Assembly: GCA_965658375.1 (NCBI GenBank)
Contig: CBFHSD010000035.1
Span: 1 to 24,038, forward strand
Length of the DNA: 24,038 nucleotides
Direction: 5' to 3'
DNA from: CBFHSD01 sp965658375
Lineage (GTDB): Bacteria; Bacteroidota; Bacteroidia; Flavobacteriales_G; Salibacteraceae
The notes beneath the pieces were generated by a model. It was not told the DNA's origin, ran no database searches, and worked only from the letters and a program-made list of their open reading frames with translations. Position numbers and translations under genes: made by a program. Of this stretch, positions 14,401-23,400 are shown in pieces (the stretch's first letter is position 1; the number at the start of each line of letters is the position of its first letter).

Positions 14401-15147
14401 ATGAAACAGTGGACTCTTTTTATAGCTTTCATCTGCTTTGCATGGGCAAGTTCTGCGCAAAATCAAACAGATGCACAGGGGCGTAAGCAAGGCAGGTGGG
14501 AAGGGAAATATGAAAGCGGTAAAACACGTTACCGTGGCGAGTTTAAAGACGATAAGCCCATAGGTACTTTTTACTTCTACGATGAACGTATGAATTTAGA
14601 AAGTAAACTGATTCATACCCCGGGCAACGATACAGTTCAGGCGCTCATGTACTTTGCTGGAGGTGCAAAATCTGCTGAAGGCGCGTACTTAAATCGCATG
14701 AAAGAGAGCGCTTGGTTCTTTTATGATGAAAGTGGAAAAGTGCTCTCAGTGCAGATGTATCATAAAAACATTTTGCATGGTCAATCTGTTTTCTTTTACC
14801 CAAATGGTACTGCAAGTAGAAAAACACGCTACATTGACGGCATAGAAGATGGTACCCTTCAAGAGTACTACAGCGATGGTCAGTTGAAACGGGAAAATTT
14901 GATAGTGAATGGTCTGCCTCATGGTGGAATAACCGTTTATCATATGAATGGAAAGCCAAGCATCAAGGGAACCTATGAAAATGGCGTACGTCAAGGAGAA
15001 TGGAAGTATTTTCTTGAGGATGGTAGATTGAGACAAGAAGTCACTTACCAAGATGGAAAAGAGACATCAAATAACATATTGATTAAAGAAAAAGATGAAG
15101 AAGGCACAGTTTTGGAACCTGAAGATGACGGCTGGTTGGACGATTAG
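14401..15147 (+). CDS. Exported MORN-repeat protein (YwqK-like)
   Basis: A 248-residue protein with a signal peptide (MKQWTLFIAFICFAWASSAQ). It is followed by about seven MORN_2-type repeats of about 22 residues with the pattern G-x-Y-x-x-G-x-x-x-G-x-W/x-x-x-Y/F. Visible copies include RYRGEFKDDKPIGTFYFYDE, NGLPHGGITVYHMNGK and GTYENGVRQGEWKYFLEDG. The tail is acidic (EPEDDGWLDD). Database names for this family often say antitoxin YwqK, but an exported protein in a glycosyltransferase operon is unlikely to be an antitoxin; a surface scaffold or binding role is more plausible. The subtilase start lies inside its last codons. Confidence 0.88.
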   Translation: MKQWTLFIAFICFAWASSAQNQTDAQGRKQGRWEGKYESGKTRYRGEFKDDKPIGTFYFYDERMNLESKLIHTPGNDTVQALMYFAGGAKSAEGAYLNRMKESAWFFYDESGKVLSVQMYHKNILHGQSVFFYPNGTASRKTRYIDGIEDGTLQEYYSDGQLKRENLIVNGLPHGGITVYHMNGKPSIKGTYENGVRQGEWKYFLEDGRLRQEVTYQDGKETSNNILIKEKDEEGTVLEPEDDGWLDD

Positions 15148-16753
15148 TCTATTACTCATTACCACCTTGGCCGCTGCACAAGTTGCTCCAGATACCTATT
15201 TCATAAAGTTTACAGACAAAGACAATTCTCCTTATTCTGTTAGTCAACCACAAGACTTTTTAAGTCAGCGCGCTTTGGATAGAAGAAGCAATCAAAACAT
15301 ACCCATTCTTGCACAAGATCTTCCTGTAACACCACAGTATTTAGATTCTCTTGTTTCTGCAGGTGCTACTCTTCATTATCCACTTAAATGGTTCAACGGT
15401 GCAATCATTAGTACGCAAGATTCAGTGGTACTGCAAGAAGTGTTGCAGTTTCCCTTTGTAGATGCGGGTTCGAGTTTTAAAACAGAAACTTCATTTCAAG
15501 GAAATAATGACAAATTAGAAATAGTTAAAGCATTTAAGACTGTCGCAAAAACAGATCAAACATCAAACGATTTATATGATTATGGTTACGCCTTTAACCA
15601 GGTGCAAATGATGAACGTCCATATACTCCATAATGATGGTTTTACGGGCCTTGGTATGTGGGTGGCGGTAATGGATGCTGGCTTTGCTGGAGTAGATACC
15701 ATAAAAGCATTCCAACACATTTATGCAAACAACCGTCTCATTGGTACCAGAGATTTTGTAGATGGAGGAAGCATTTCATACAACAGGCATACGCATGGAA
15801 CCTATGTGTTGTCGTGTATGGGAGCGCAAGAAGAAGGGAGTGTAGTAGGCACTGCACCAGAGGCATCTTACCTCTTATTGAGAACAGAAGACGGTAGCCA
15901 AGAGAATATGATTGAAGAATTCAATTGGGTGGCTGCTGCAGAATTCGGAGATAGTATTGGGGTAGATGTTTTCAATACTTCTTTAGGATATACCACCTAT
16001 GACTATAGCCAAAGCTATACAATTGATGATTTAGATGGAAATACTTCATTCATAGTTCGAGGAGCAGATATTGCTGCAAGCAAAGGAATTTTAGTTGTCA
16101 ATAGTGCTGGGAATTACGGTGCGAGCGCTTGGTACAAAATCGGTACTCCAGCAGATGGAGATAGCGTATTGGCCATAGGTGCAACCAATGCTTCTGGTGT
16201 GTTGGAAAGCTTTAGTTCAAGAGGTCCATCAGCCGATGGACGTTACAAGCCAAATGTAAGTGCTCAAGGTGGGGCCGTAGCTGTTGCTGACTTTGATAAT
16301 GAAGTGGCCTTTTTAAATGGAACCTCTTTTTCAGGACCATTGGTGGCGGGTGCTGCAACGAGCTTTTGGCAAAAGTATCCGAACAAAAGCAACATGGAGA
16401 TTTTTCATGCCATTGAGTATTCAAGCAGCAGGTATAACTGGGGTAGAGATAATGATTATGGTTGGGGGATCCCGAATTTCGATAACATAGATTTCACAAG
16501 AACCTCGGTGAAAAGCATTAGAAATCAACCCTTAGGCGATGTGTTTCCAAATCCAGCTAAAGCACACATTCAAATTAAAAATCTGAAATCAGTATTTGCC
16601 AGTATAAACTTTTATTCAAACGGGCAAGTGGCAATGAATGCGCGTGTTTCATCAAATGGTAAGCTCAATATCTCTCATTTACCAAACGGATTGTATGTGA
16701 TAGAAATCCAAGATGGTGATGAAAAAAGCTTCGAGAAGCTCATAAAACAATAA
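15125..16753 (+). CDS. Subtilisin-like serine protease (S8) with T9SS sorting domain
   Basis: I chose ATG 15125 over the longer frame from 15095, because MTAGWTISLLLITTLAAAQ then forms a clean signal peptide; the product is 542 residues. A propeptide-like region (about 20-150) precedes the S8 domain. It has catalytic Asp184 (VAVMDAGF), His224 (RHTHGT), oxyanion Asn330 (NSAGN) and Ser401 (NGTSFSGP), all present and well spaced. The last about 75 residues are a T9SS type A sorting domain (DVFPNPAKAHIQIKN, INFYSNGQ, LNISHLPNGLYVIEI). It should therefore cross the outer membrane by T9SS and be surface-attached or released. The start lies 23 bases inside the MORN gene in another frame, which suggests translational coupling. 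Confidence 0.95.
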   Translation: MTAGWTISLLLITTLAAAQVAPDTYFIKFTDKDNSPYSVSQPQDFLSQRALDRRSNQNIPILAQDLPVTPQYLDSLVSAGATLHYPLKWFNGAIISTQDSVVLQEVLQFPFVDAGSSFKTETSFQGNNDKLEIVKAFKTVAKTDQTSNDLYDYGYAFNQVQMMNVHILHNDGFTGLGMWVAVMDAGFAGVDTIKAFQHIYANNRLIGTRDFVDGGSISYNRHTHGTYVLSCMGAQEEGSVVGTAPEASYLLLRTEDGSQENMIEEFNWVAAAEFGDSIGVDVFNTSLGYTTYDYSQSYTIDDLDGNTSFIVRGADIAASKGILVVNSAGNYGASAWYKIGTPADGDSVLAIGATNASGVLESFSSRGPSADGRYKPNVSAQGGAVAVADFDNEVAFLNGTSFSGPLVAGAATSFWQKYPNKSNMEIFHAIEYSSSRYNWGRDNDYGWGIPNFDNIDFTRTSVKSIRNQPLGDVFPNPAKAHIQIKNLKSVFASINFYSNGQVAMNARVSSNGKLNISHLPNGLYVIEIQDGDEKSFEKLIKQ

Positions 16754-16898
16754 GTTGTTCGGTTAATTTTTTTAAAATCGACTACGAAAAAGTCATTCAC
16801 AATACGTGAATAAGTCACTTCGATAAAGGGTAAGATTCCTCTTTCATCCGTGTTGAATCCATTATCTTGCAACTTACAGTTTAGTGTAAGATTTTTGA

Positions 16899-17444
16899 AT
16901 GGATACAATGACTAAGACCCTTGAACAGTATGATTCTCAGGTGAATCGGTGTAAAGATATTTTCTCAAAGAAAATGCGTGACTACGGCACATCCTGGCGC
17001 ATTTTGAGGCCTTCTTCAATTACTGATCAGATTTACATCAAAGCGAAACGAATCAAGACCCTCGAAGAGACAGATAGCAAAGTGGGAGAGGGTATCTTTG
17101 AAGAGTACCAGGCCATCTATAACTATTGCGTTATGGGGCTCATTCAGTTAGAAATGGGCACAGCAGAAGATCCTCAAATGGATGAAAATTTGGTGGAGTC
17201 TAAATATGCTCTGCAGTCAGATGACATTCGCTCATTGATGATGAAAAAAAATCATGACTATGGTGAAGCTTGGAGAGAAATGCGCACCAGCTCTTTAACA
17301 GATATGATTTTGCAAAAACTTATGCGCACCAAACAAATAGAAAGCAATCAAGGAAAAACAATTGCGTCTGAAGGTATAGATGCAAATTACAGCGATATGG
17401 CAAATTATGCGGTGTTCGCCATGATTCAAATGACAGAACAATAG
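16899..17444 (+). CDS. DUF1599 protein (nucleotide pyrophosphohydrolase-like, duplicated)
   Basis: A 181-residue cytosolic protein made of two similar halves. Each carries the block DYG-x-x-W-R-x-x-R-x-S-S-x-T-D: residues 28-43 (DYGTSWRILRPSSITD) and 120-135 (DYGEAWREMRTSSLTD). This is the DUF1599 family, related to all-alpha nucleoside-triphosphate pyrophosphohydrolases; the activity is inferred. Bacteroidota genomes commonly place it beside the BT_3928-type DoxX gene and tpiA, as here. A second Met at codon 4 is an alternative start. It is separated from the subtilase by 145 bases, so it probably has its own promoter. Confidence 0.88.
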   Translation: MDTMTKTLEQYDSQVNRCKDIFSKKMRDYGTSWRILRPSSITDQIYIKAKRIKTLEETDSKVGEGIFEEYQAIYNYCVMGLIQLEMGTAEDPQMDENLVESKYALQSDDIRSLMMKKNHDYGEAWREMRTSSLTDMILQKLMRTKQIESNQGKTIASEGIDANYSDMANYAVFAMIQMTEQ

Positions 17445-17464
17445 CGTTAAAAATTGTTTAAACC

Positions 17465-17495
17465 TTGTTCTCGTTTAGTGAGCCAAATACCTTTA
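17465..17495 (+). promoter_or_regulatory. Putative promoter of the BT_3928-tpiA-prmA group
   Basis: TTG at 17465-17467 and TACCTTTA at 17488-17495 are 20 bases apart and resemble the -33/-7 pair, with one mismatch at the last base of the -7 box. The start would lie about 12 bases before the ATG at 17512. Confidence 0.4.
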
Positions 17496-17511
17496 TAAAA
17501 AATTGAATAGA

Positions 17512-18891
17512 ATGAAAAACTCTACCATTTGGATTTCCCGACTCCTCGTAGGTTCCCTCTTTATTATTTCTGGAATTATAAAAGCAAATGACCCGCTGGG
17601 GTTCTCTTACAAGCTGGAAGAGTATTTCGCTGAAGATGTGCTCAATTGGACTTGGTTTCAGGGGTGGGAAGTAGGCCTAGCCATTTTTGTGAGCGTTGTA
17701 GAAATTGTTCTTGGAGTGGCTATTTTGGCTGCTGAAAAAGCAAAACTGGCTACTTGGTCTTTGCTTTTAATGATGATCTTCTTCTTGCTTCTTACGGGGT
17801 ATACAGCTATTGGAAACTGGTTTTTTGAAAATCCGAATGCAGCATTTACAACAAGCATGGAAGGCACATTTAATTTTGATGCCCGAGATGATATTCACTA
17901 TTTCAAAGACTGTGGTTGTTTTGGAGACGCGTTCGAATTCACACCAATTCAGAGTTTCTTGAAGGATGTAGTTTTGATGGTGTTCGTACTCATTTTATTC
18001 CTTAAAAAGTCCAACGTTGAACCTGGCTCTGCAACAGACGATATCCGCATGTACACGGTTTCTGCGTTCTTGATTGCCTTGTTTAGTATAGGCGTGATGG
18101 ATTGGTACTTTCCTGTAGGCTTCGCCATTTTCCTCTTTGTTCTCATGTTAGTACTCAAAGGAAAGGCAAAAGAAATGGAATGGAGACCATGGGCTATGGC
18201 AGGAACCACCTTCGCTATTTGTGGTTTTTTCGCTATACACTGCTATGCACATTTGCCCATCAAAGACTTTAGAGCATATGCCATTGGAAAAAACTTAGAA
18301 CAAGGAATGATGTCTGCTGAAGAAATGGGTAAAGAGCCAACCAAATATGGTTATTTCTACACCATGCGTCATGTGAATACGGGTGAAGAAGTGCAAATCA
18401 CCGATGCAGAGTACATGAATGATAAGTGGTGGGAAAACAAGGACTATGAAATGGATCCCGAAAAAACAGAGCAATACCTAGTTCAAAAAGGGTATGAGCC
18501 TCCCATTCATGATTTCTTGATGACCGATCTAGAATCAGGTGATGATCAGATTTATTCAGTTTTGTCAGAGGCTTATGCCTTAATGGTGGTGTGTTACGAC
18601 TTAGACAAAACAACAAAAGATAATATGGAAGATGTAGCGTCTCTCTCCGAGCAGATGTCAGGAATTGGAGTGAGAGCTCTAGGTTTGAGTTCGGCTGGCT
18701 ATGACGATATTGAAACATTTAGACACGAGTACGGATTGGCATTTCCATTCTATACAGGAGATGCAACCACGTATAAAACTATAGTAAGAGCAAACCCTGG
18801 TTTGGTATTATTAAAAGAAGGAACCGTAATTGGCAAATGGCATCATAACGATGTCCCTTCTATCGTAGACATTCAAAACCTTATGGACTAA
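17512..18891 (+). CDS. BT_3928-type DoxX-family membrane protein with thioredoxin-like tail
   Basis: I use ATG 17512 (459 residues) rather than an upstream TTG at 17503. The N-terminal half is a DoxX-like membrane domain: RLLVGSLFIISGIIKANDPLG near the start, then four hydrophobic segments to about residue 165. It contains YFKDCGCFGDA, a conserved cysteine motif of this group. Two or three more membrane segments (about 180-250) follow. The C-terminal about 130 residues resemble a thioredoxin/AhpC-like fold (IYSVLSEAYALMVVCYDL, GLAFPFYTGD, NPGLVLLKEGTVIGKWH), but a redox CxxC is absent. The family is Bacteroidota-specific, of unknown function; membrane redox is inference. Its TAA stop overlaps the tpiA ATG by one base. 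Confidence 0.87.
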   Translation: MKNSTIWISRLLVGSLFIISGIIKANDPLGFSYKLEEYFAEDVLNWTWFQGWEVGLAIFVSVVEIVLGVAILAAEKAKLATWSLLLMMIFFLLLTGYTAIGNWFFENPNAAFTTSMEGTFNFDARDDIHYFKDCGCFGDAFEFTPIQSFLKDVVLMVFVLILFLKKSNVEPGSATDDIRMYTVSAFLIALFSIGVMDWYFPVGFAIFLFVLMLVLKGKAKEMEWRPWAMAGTTFAICGFFAIHCYAHLPIKDFRAYAIGKNLEQGMMSAEEMGKEPTKYGYFYTMRHVNTGEEVQITDAEYMNDKWWENKDYEMDPEKTEQYLVQKGYEPPIHDFLMTDLESGDDQIYSVLSEAYALMVVCYDLDKTTKDNMEDVASLSEQMSGIGVRALGLSSAGYDDIETFRHEYGLAFPFYTGDATTYKTIVRANPGLVLLKEGTVIGKWHHNDVPSIVDIQNLMD

Positions 18892-19655
18892 TGGCAAGAA
18901 GAAAGATTATCGCTGGAAATTGGAAAATGAATACCAACGCTGAAATAGCACAAGAACTGGTATCTGATATTGTGAGTGAATACAAATCCAATACACCAGA
19001 AGGAGTAAAGTTGGTGCTTATTCCACCGACTACATTTATTCAAGGGGCTTTACAACAAACCAATGATTTCGATCATTTGAGTGTGGGAGCACAGAATTGT
19101 AGTACCTATAAATCTGGTGCGTATACAGGCGAGATTGCTGCAGAAATGATAGCCTCATTGGGAGCCAATTACGTTTTGGTTGGCCATAGCGAAAGGCGAG
19201 AATACTTTGGTGAAACAAATCATCAATTGGCAGAAAAAGTAAACCGCTGTTTAGAAAATCAATTGGTGCCAGTGTATTGTTGCGGAGAATCGTTGGAAGA
19301 ACGCAAGGGAGGTACTTATCAGAAAGTGATTGAAGATCAGATAGTAACGGCATTATTTCATCTCTCAGCCATTGAATTAATTCATGTTGTAATCGCTTAT
19401 GAACCCATTTGGGCCATTGGTACGGGCGAAACTGCCAGCCCTGAGCAAGCGCAAGAAGTGCATCAATTTATTCGTACACTTATTGCCGAAAGCTATGACC
19501 AAGAAACAGCAGATGAAATCTCTATTCTTTATGGGGGAAGCATGAAGCCCGCCAATGCAAAAGAGCTTCTAGCACAAGAAGATATTGATGGAGGCCTTAT
19601 AGGTGGAGCATCTTTGAAAGCGAATGATTTCTTGACCATTGCCCATTCTTTCTAA
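18891..19655 (+). CDS. tpiA: Triosephosphate isomerase
   Basis: A 254-residue TIM-barrel enzyme that interconverts dihydroxyacetone phosphate and glyceraldehyde 3-phosphate in glycolysis and gluconeogenesis. All catalytic residues are present: Asn10 and Lys12 in GNWKMN, His99 in VGHSERR, and Glu171 in AYEPIWAIGTG. The phosphate-gripping loop 6 (IWAIGTG) and the YGGSM and GGLIGGASL phosphate motifs are also there. Length is standard. Its ATG overlaps the TAA of the DoxX-type gene (TAATG), and prmA starts two bases after its stop, so the three are co-translated from one transcript. Confidence 0.98.
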   Translation: MARRKIIAGNWKMNTNAEIAQELVSDIVSEYKSNTPEGVKLVLIPPTTFIQGALQQTNDFDHLSVGAQNCSTYKSGAYTGEIAAEMIASLGANYVLVGHSERREYFGETNHQLAEKVNRCLENQLVPVYCCGESLEERKGGTYQKVIEDQIVTALFHLSAIELIHVVIAYEPIWAIGTGETASPEQAQEVHQFIRTLIAESYDQETADEISILYGGSMKPANAKELLAQEDIDGGLIGGASLKANDFLTIAHSF

Positions 19656-19657
19656 GT

Positions 19658-20482
19658 ATGAATTACCTGCAAGTTAGTTTTAAACTAGAACCTATTGAGC
19701 CATGGGGAGACCTCCTGGCAGATGAACTGATTTCTGTTGGGTTTGAAACCTTTGAACAGACACCTTCGGGCGTTGAAGCATATATAGACGAAACAAAATT
19801 TGATGAAGCAAAGCTTAAGGTACTTTCAATTCTCAATGATGAGCGCCTCTCTTATTCTTATCAGGTCAAAAAGCATGTAGCACAAAATTGGAACGAAGAG
19901 TGGGAAAAGAATTTTGACCCCATTGAAGTGAACGAAAAGTGCGTTGTACGTGCTAGTTTTCATTCTAAGCCAGCTGTGGAGTTCGATTTGTTGATTGATC
20001 CAAAAATGGCATTTGGAACGGGGCACCATCAAACTACATTTTTGATGCTCAATGCCATGTTTGAATTGGATTTTAAGAACACCAAAGTGCTGGATATGGG
20101 AACCGGAACCGGAGTACTTGGAATCCTAGCCGCACGCAAAGGGGCAGACTATGTGTTAGGCGTAGACAATAATGTATGGGCATGCGAAAGCGCTGTGGAG
20201 AACGTAAAAGTGAACGATGCTGAGGTAATGGAAATCAAAGAAGGCGAAGTAGAGCAAGTCTCTGGTACGTTTGATGTAATAATTGCCAATATCAACCGTA
20301 ATATCGTTATGGATCAAATACCACTTTACGCTAGTTGGTTAAACCCGGGTGGTATTTTACTTACAAGTGGATTTTTTGTTCAAGATGCCAGCCAACTAAA
20401 AACTGTTGCTAAAAATGCTGGCTTGAGCTACATGAAAACAAATGAAAAAGAGAACTGGGCAATGGTTCAGTTCAAGAAATAA
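19658..20482 (+). CDS. prmA: Ribosomal protein L11 methyltransferase
   Basis: A 274-residue S-adenosylmethionine-dependent enzyme that methylates amino groups of ribosomal protein L11. An N-terminal substrate-recognition domain (about 1-65) is followed by a linker and the class I methyltransferase domain. Conserved blocks are DPKMAFGTGHHQTT at 114-127, the SAM motif LDMGTGTGVLGI at 145-156, GVDNN at 168-172 and IIANINRNI at 208-216. Length fits Bacteroidota PrmA, slightly shorter than the enterobacterial enzyme. It lies two bases after tpiA and eight bases before the next large gene. Confidence 0.96.
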   Translation: MNYLQVSFKLEPIEPWGDLLADELISVGFETFEQTPSGVEAYIDETKFDEAKLKVLSILNDERLSYSYQVKKHVAQNWNEEWEKNFDPIEVNEKCVVRASFHSKPAVEFDLLIDPKMAFGTGHHQTTFLMLNAMFELDFKNTKVLDMGTGTGVLGILAARKGADYVLGVDNNVWACESAVENVKVNDAEVMEIKEGEVEQVSGTFDVIIANINRNIVMDQIPLYASWLNPGGILLTSGFFVQDASQLKTVAKNAGLSYMKTNEKENWAMVQFKK

Positions 20483-20490
20483 ATTCCACT

Positions 20491-23400
20491 ATGCAGAGAA
20501 AGCTAAACGCATTACTTTTACTTTTTTCCGTTCTTTTTGCTTCGCTTGATATGAATGCTCAAGATGATTTCTCGAAGGATACAGAGAAATTTTTCAAGCA
20601 GCTAAACAAAGTTCTGGAAAAAGCTGACCCAGGAAAAACGAAAGAGTTCTTACCGAATTATCAAGCGGTATTCATGACGAGTTACTTCTCTGCCTCGCGT
20701 GATGAAATCATTGAAACTTTCACGAAGCTGCAAAGTAAGAAATACCGTCCCTACCCTGATTATGAGAATTTTATGCTGAGTCAAATTGTGATGGCCCAGA
20801 ATCAAACTCCTGCAGCAGAATTTAGTGACTGGTTAAAAATGGTCAATGATTTGGTTGATGGGCGTTATAAAAAAGTTGATGTACAGCGCTTCTTAGACTT
20901 TTCTCACAACCTTTACGATAAGAATTACCTCTACAAGCCACGTTCTGAAAATGTAGTTTGGAAAGCAGACAATGGTGAGTTTCAAATGACTCTTGAAAAG
21001 AAGGGGCCGGTGGTTAAGTATGAGAAACTGACTTTAAAATGTTTGTCTAAAGATGACCATTCAATTATTCACAACACTTCTGGGAGCTATGATGTTTTTG
21101 AGCACCAATGGTTTGGTAAAGATGGAAAAGTAACTTGGGAACGCGCCTCATTTGACGAGGAAGAAACCTACGCCATTCTTCAAGAGTATAGCATTGACTT
21201 TAGAAAATCATCTTTTGTAGCAGATAGTGCCATATTCATCAATAAAAAGTATTTCAGTACACCCATCATGGGAAAATTCGAAGAGCGCATTATTGCTAAT
21301 GTCAAGCCTCAGAGGGTTTCTTACCCTAGGTTCGATTCATACAATAACAGGTTTGTCATAGAAGATATAATTGAAGGCGTAGATTACGATGGGGGATTCT
21401 CTCAGCATGGTATTCGATTTCTTGGTTCGGGTTCACCAGAAGATCCTGCTCGGGTTATTGTGTATAGAGATGGAAAGCCAATGCTCACAGCGTATTCCAC
21501 ACGCTTCACGATTCGAATGAACGATGAAGAAATTGAAGAAGACAATGATAGCCGGAAAAGAAGAAGAGATAAAGAAGAGAAGAAGAGCACTCAGAAAAAC
21601 AGAATTGTAAGTGGAAACGCCCGCATTCACCTAGCTTTAGATAATGATTCCATTACTCACCCTGGTCTTTATTTCGTGCTGTTTACTGATGACCGCGAAG
21701 TGAATTTGGTCCGGAATGATCAAGGTATGGCAAAGTCTCCCTTTCTAAATTCTTTTCATGATGTAGAGATGCGTTTTGAGCTTTTGCAATGGAGAATTGA
21801 TGAACCATTGATGGAGTTCAAAGCCTATCCCATGAGTTCTAATAAAGTCGCGTCTTTCACCTCTAACGCGTATTTTAGAGAAGTAACCTATAATAAATTG
21901 CAAGGAATAAGTTCATGGCATCCATTGGGTTACTTGAATAAATGTGCCAATGATAACGGAACCACAGAATTGACCAGCTCAGATGTTGCACGATGCATTG
22001 GAATCCCTATTTCCCAAATTGAACCCATGTTGTTACGCTATTCATACGATGGTTTTGTTGAGTTTGACGTGGAGACTAAAAAGGTCAAAATTCTTCCAAA
22101 AACAAAGCATTTCGTGCACTCAAAATCTCAAAAAACAGATTATGATGTTATCAATGTGACGAGCGTTGCTGATGACCGCACAGATAATAGAAATGCATCA
22201 CTCAGCCTCTTGAATTACAACCTAGATATTAAAGGCGTAGACCGGATTACTCTGAGTGATTCCCACTCTGTAGAGATTTACCCAACGGGTAGAGAAATTG
22301 TAATGAAAGAGAACCGTGACTTTGATTTCAGTGGTTTGATCAATTCTGGTAAAGTGGAGTTTTTTGGTCGTAATTTCAGTTTTGGTTACGAGAATTTTAA
22401 AATAGACATGCCTATTGTAGATTCTATGCAGATTTGGGCAGATTCTCCAAAACAAGACAAATACGGCAACGTGATGGAAGCTCGTGTGCGTACCTTGATT
22501 AAAGATTTGAGCGGAGATCTCAAGATTGATCAACCCGATAATAAATCGGGAATCAAACGGTTTAAGAAGTTCCCTATTTTCAACAGTGAGCAAGACTCTT
22601 ACGCCTATTATGACGCGCCTAATATTCAGGCCGGAGCATACCCCAAAGAGCGTTTCTATTTTCAGTTGGTTCCGTTCCAGTTTGATTCTTTAGACAACTT
22701 TAAGAATGATAATATCCAATTTTCAGGAACCTTTGTGTCCGCGAATATCTTTCCAGATATCGAAGAAAAACTGGTGTTAAGAGAAGATTATTCTCTAGGC
22801 TTTCAGCATGAAACTCCAGCTGGAGGTTACGAAGCCTATGGTGGAGCGGGAACTTTTGACAATACCATTGATTTAAGTAATAAGGGCTTGAAAGGAGATG
22901 GGATGTTAACCTACATCACATCTACCACACAAAGCCATGACATGACCTTCTTTCCCGATAGCATGAATTCCTACACCTATCAATATGATATTGAGGAGCA
23001 GATGGCTCCGGTAGAATATGCAAATGCTTCTGCAGCAGAGGTATATGTGCATTGGATGCCCTATGCCGACTACATGGATGTAGAAACTCTAAAGGACAAG
23101 GATCCGATAAACATGTATGCCGGTGTGAGTAGTCATAAAGGTAGTTTGAGATACAGTCCGCAAGAATTGATTGGCGCTGGGGCGAACTCTTTTGAAGGTG
23201 CAACACTGTTTTCAGAAAAAATGGAGTTCAAATTCTTTGATTTCCATGCAGATACGTCCAACTTTGAATTGAATATTGATGACCTTTTTGATGCCATTGA
23301 CTTTTCTTGTGAGAATGTAAAGGCAGATGTGAACTTCAAAGAAAGAGAAGGGAATTTTGTGTCTAACACAGGAGGTTCTTTAACAGTATTTGATATTGTG

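Noticed and set aside
14401..15147. Toxin-antitoxin role for the YwqK-like protein
   Set aside because: It has a signal peptide and lies in an envelope operon with no toxin-like partner; the name comes from distant family annotation only.
16795..16811. Hairpin ATTCAC-AATAC-GTGAAT after the subtilase gene
   Set aside because: Only six pairs and no T tail, so I do not call it a terminator.
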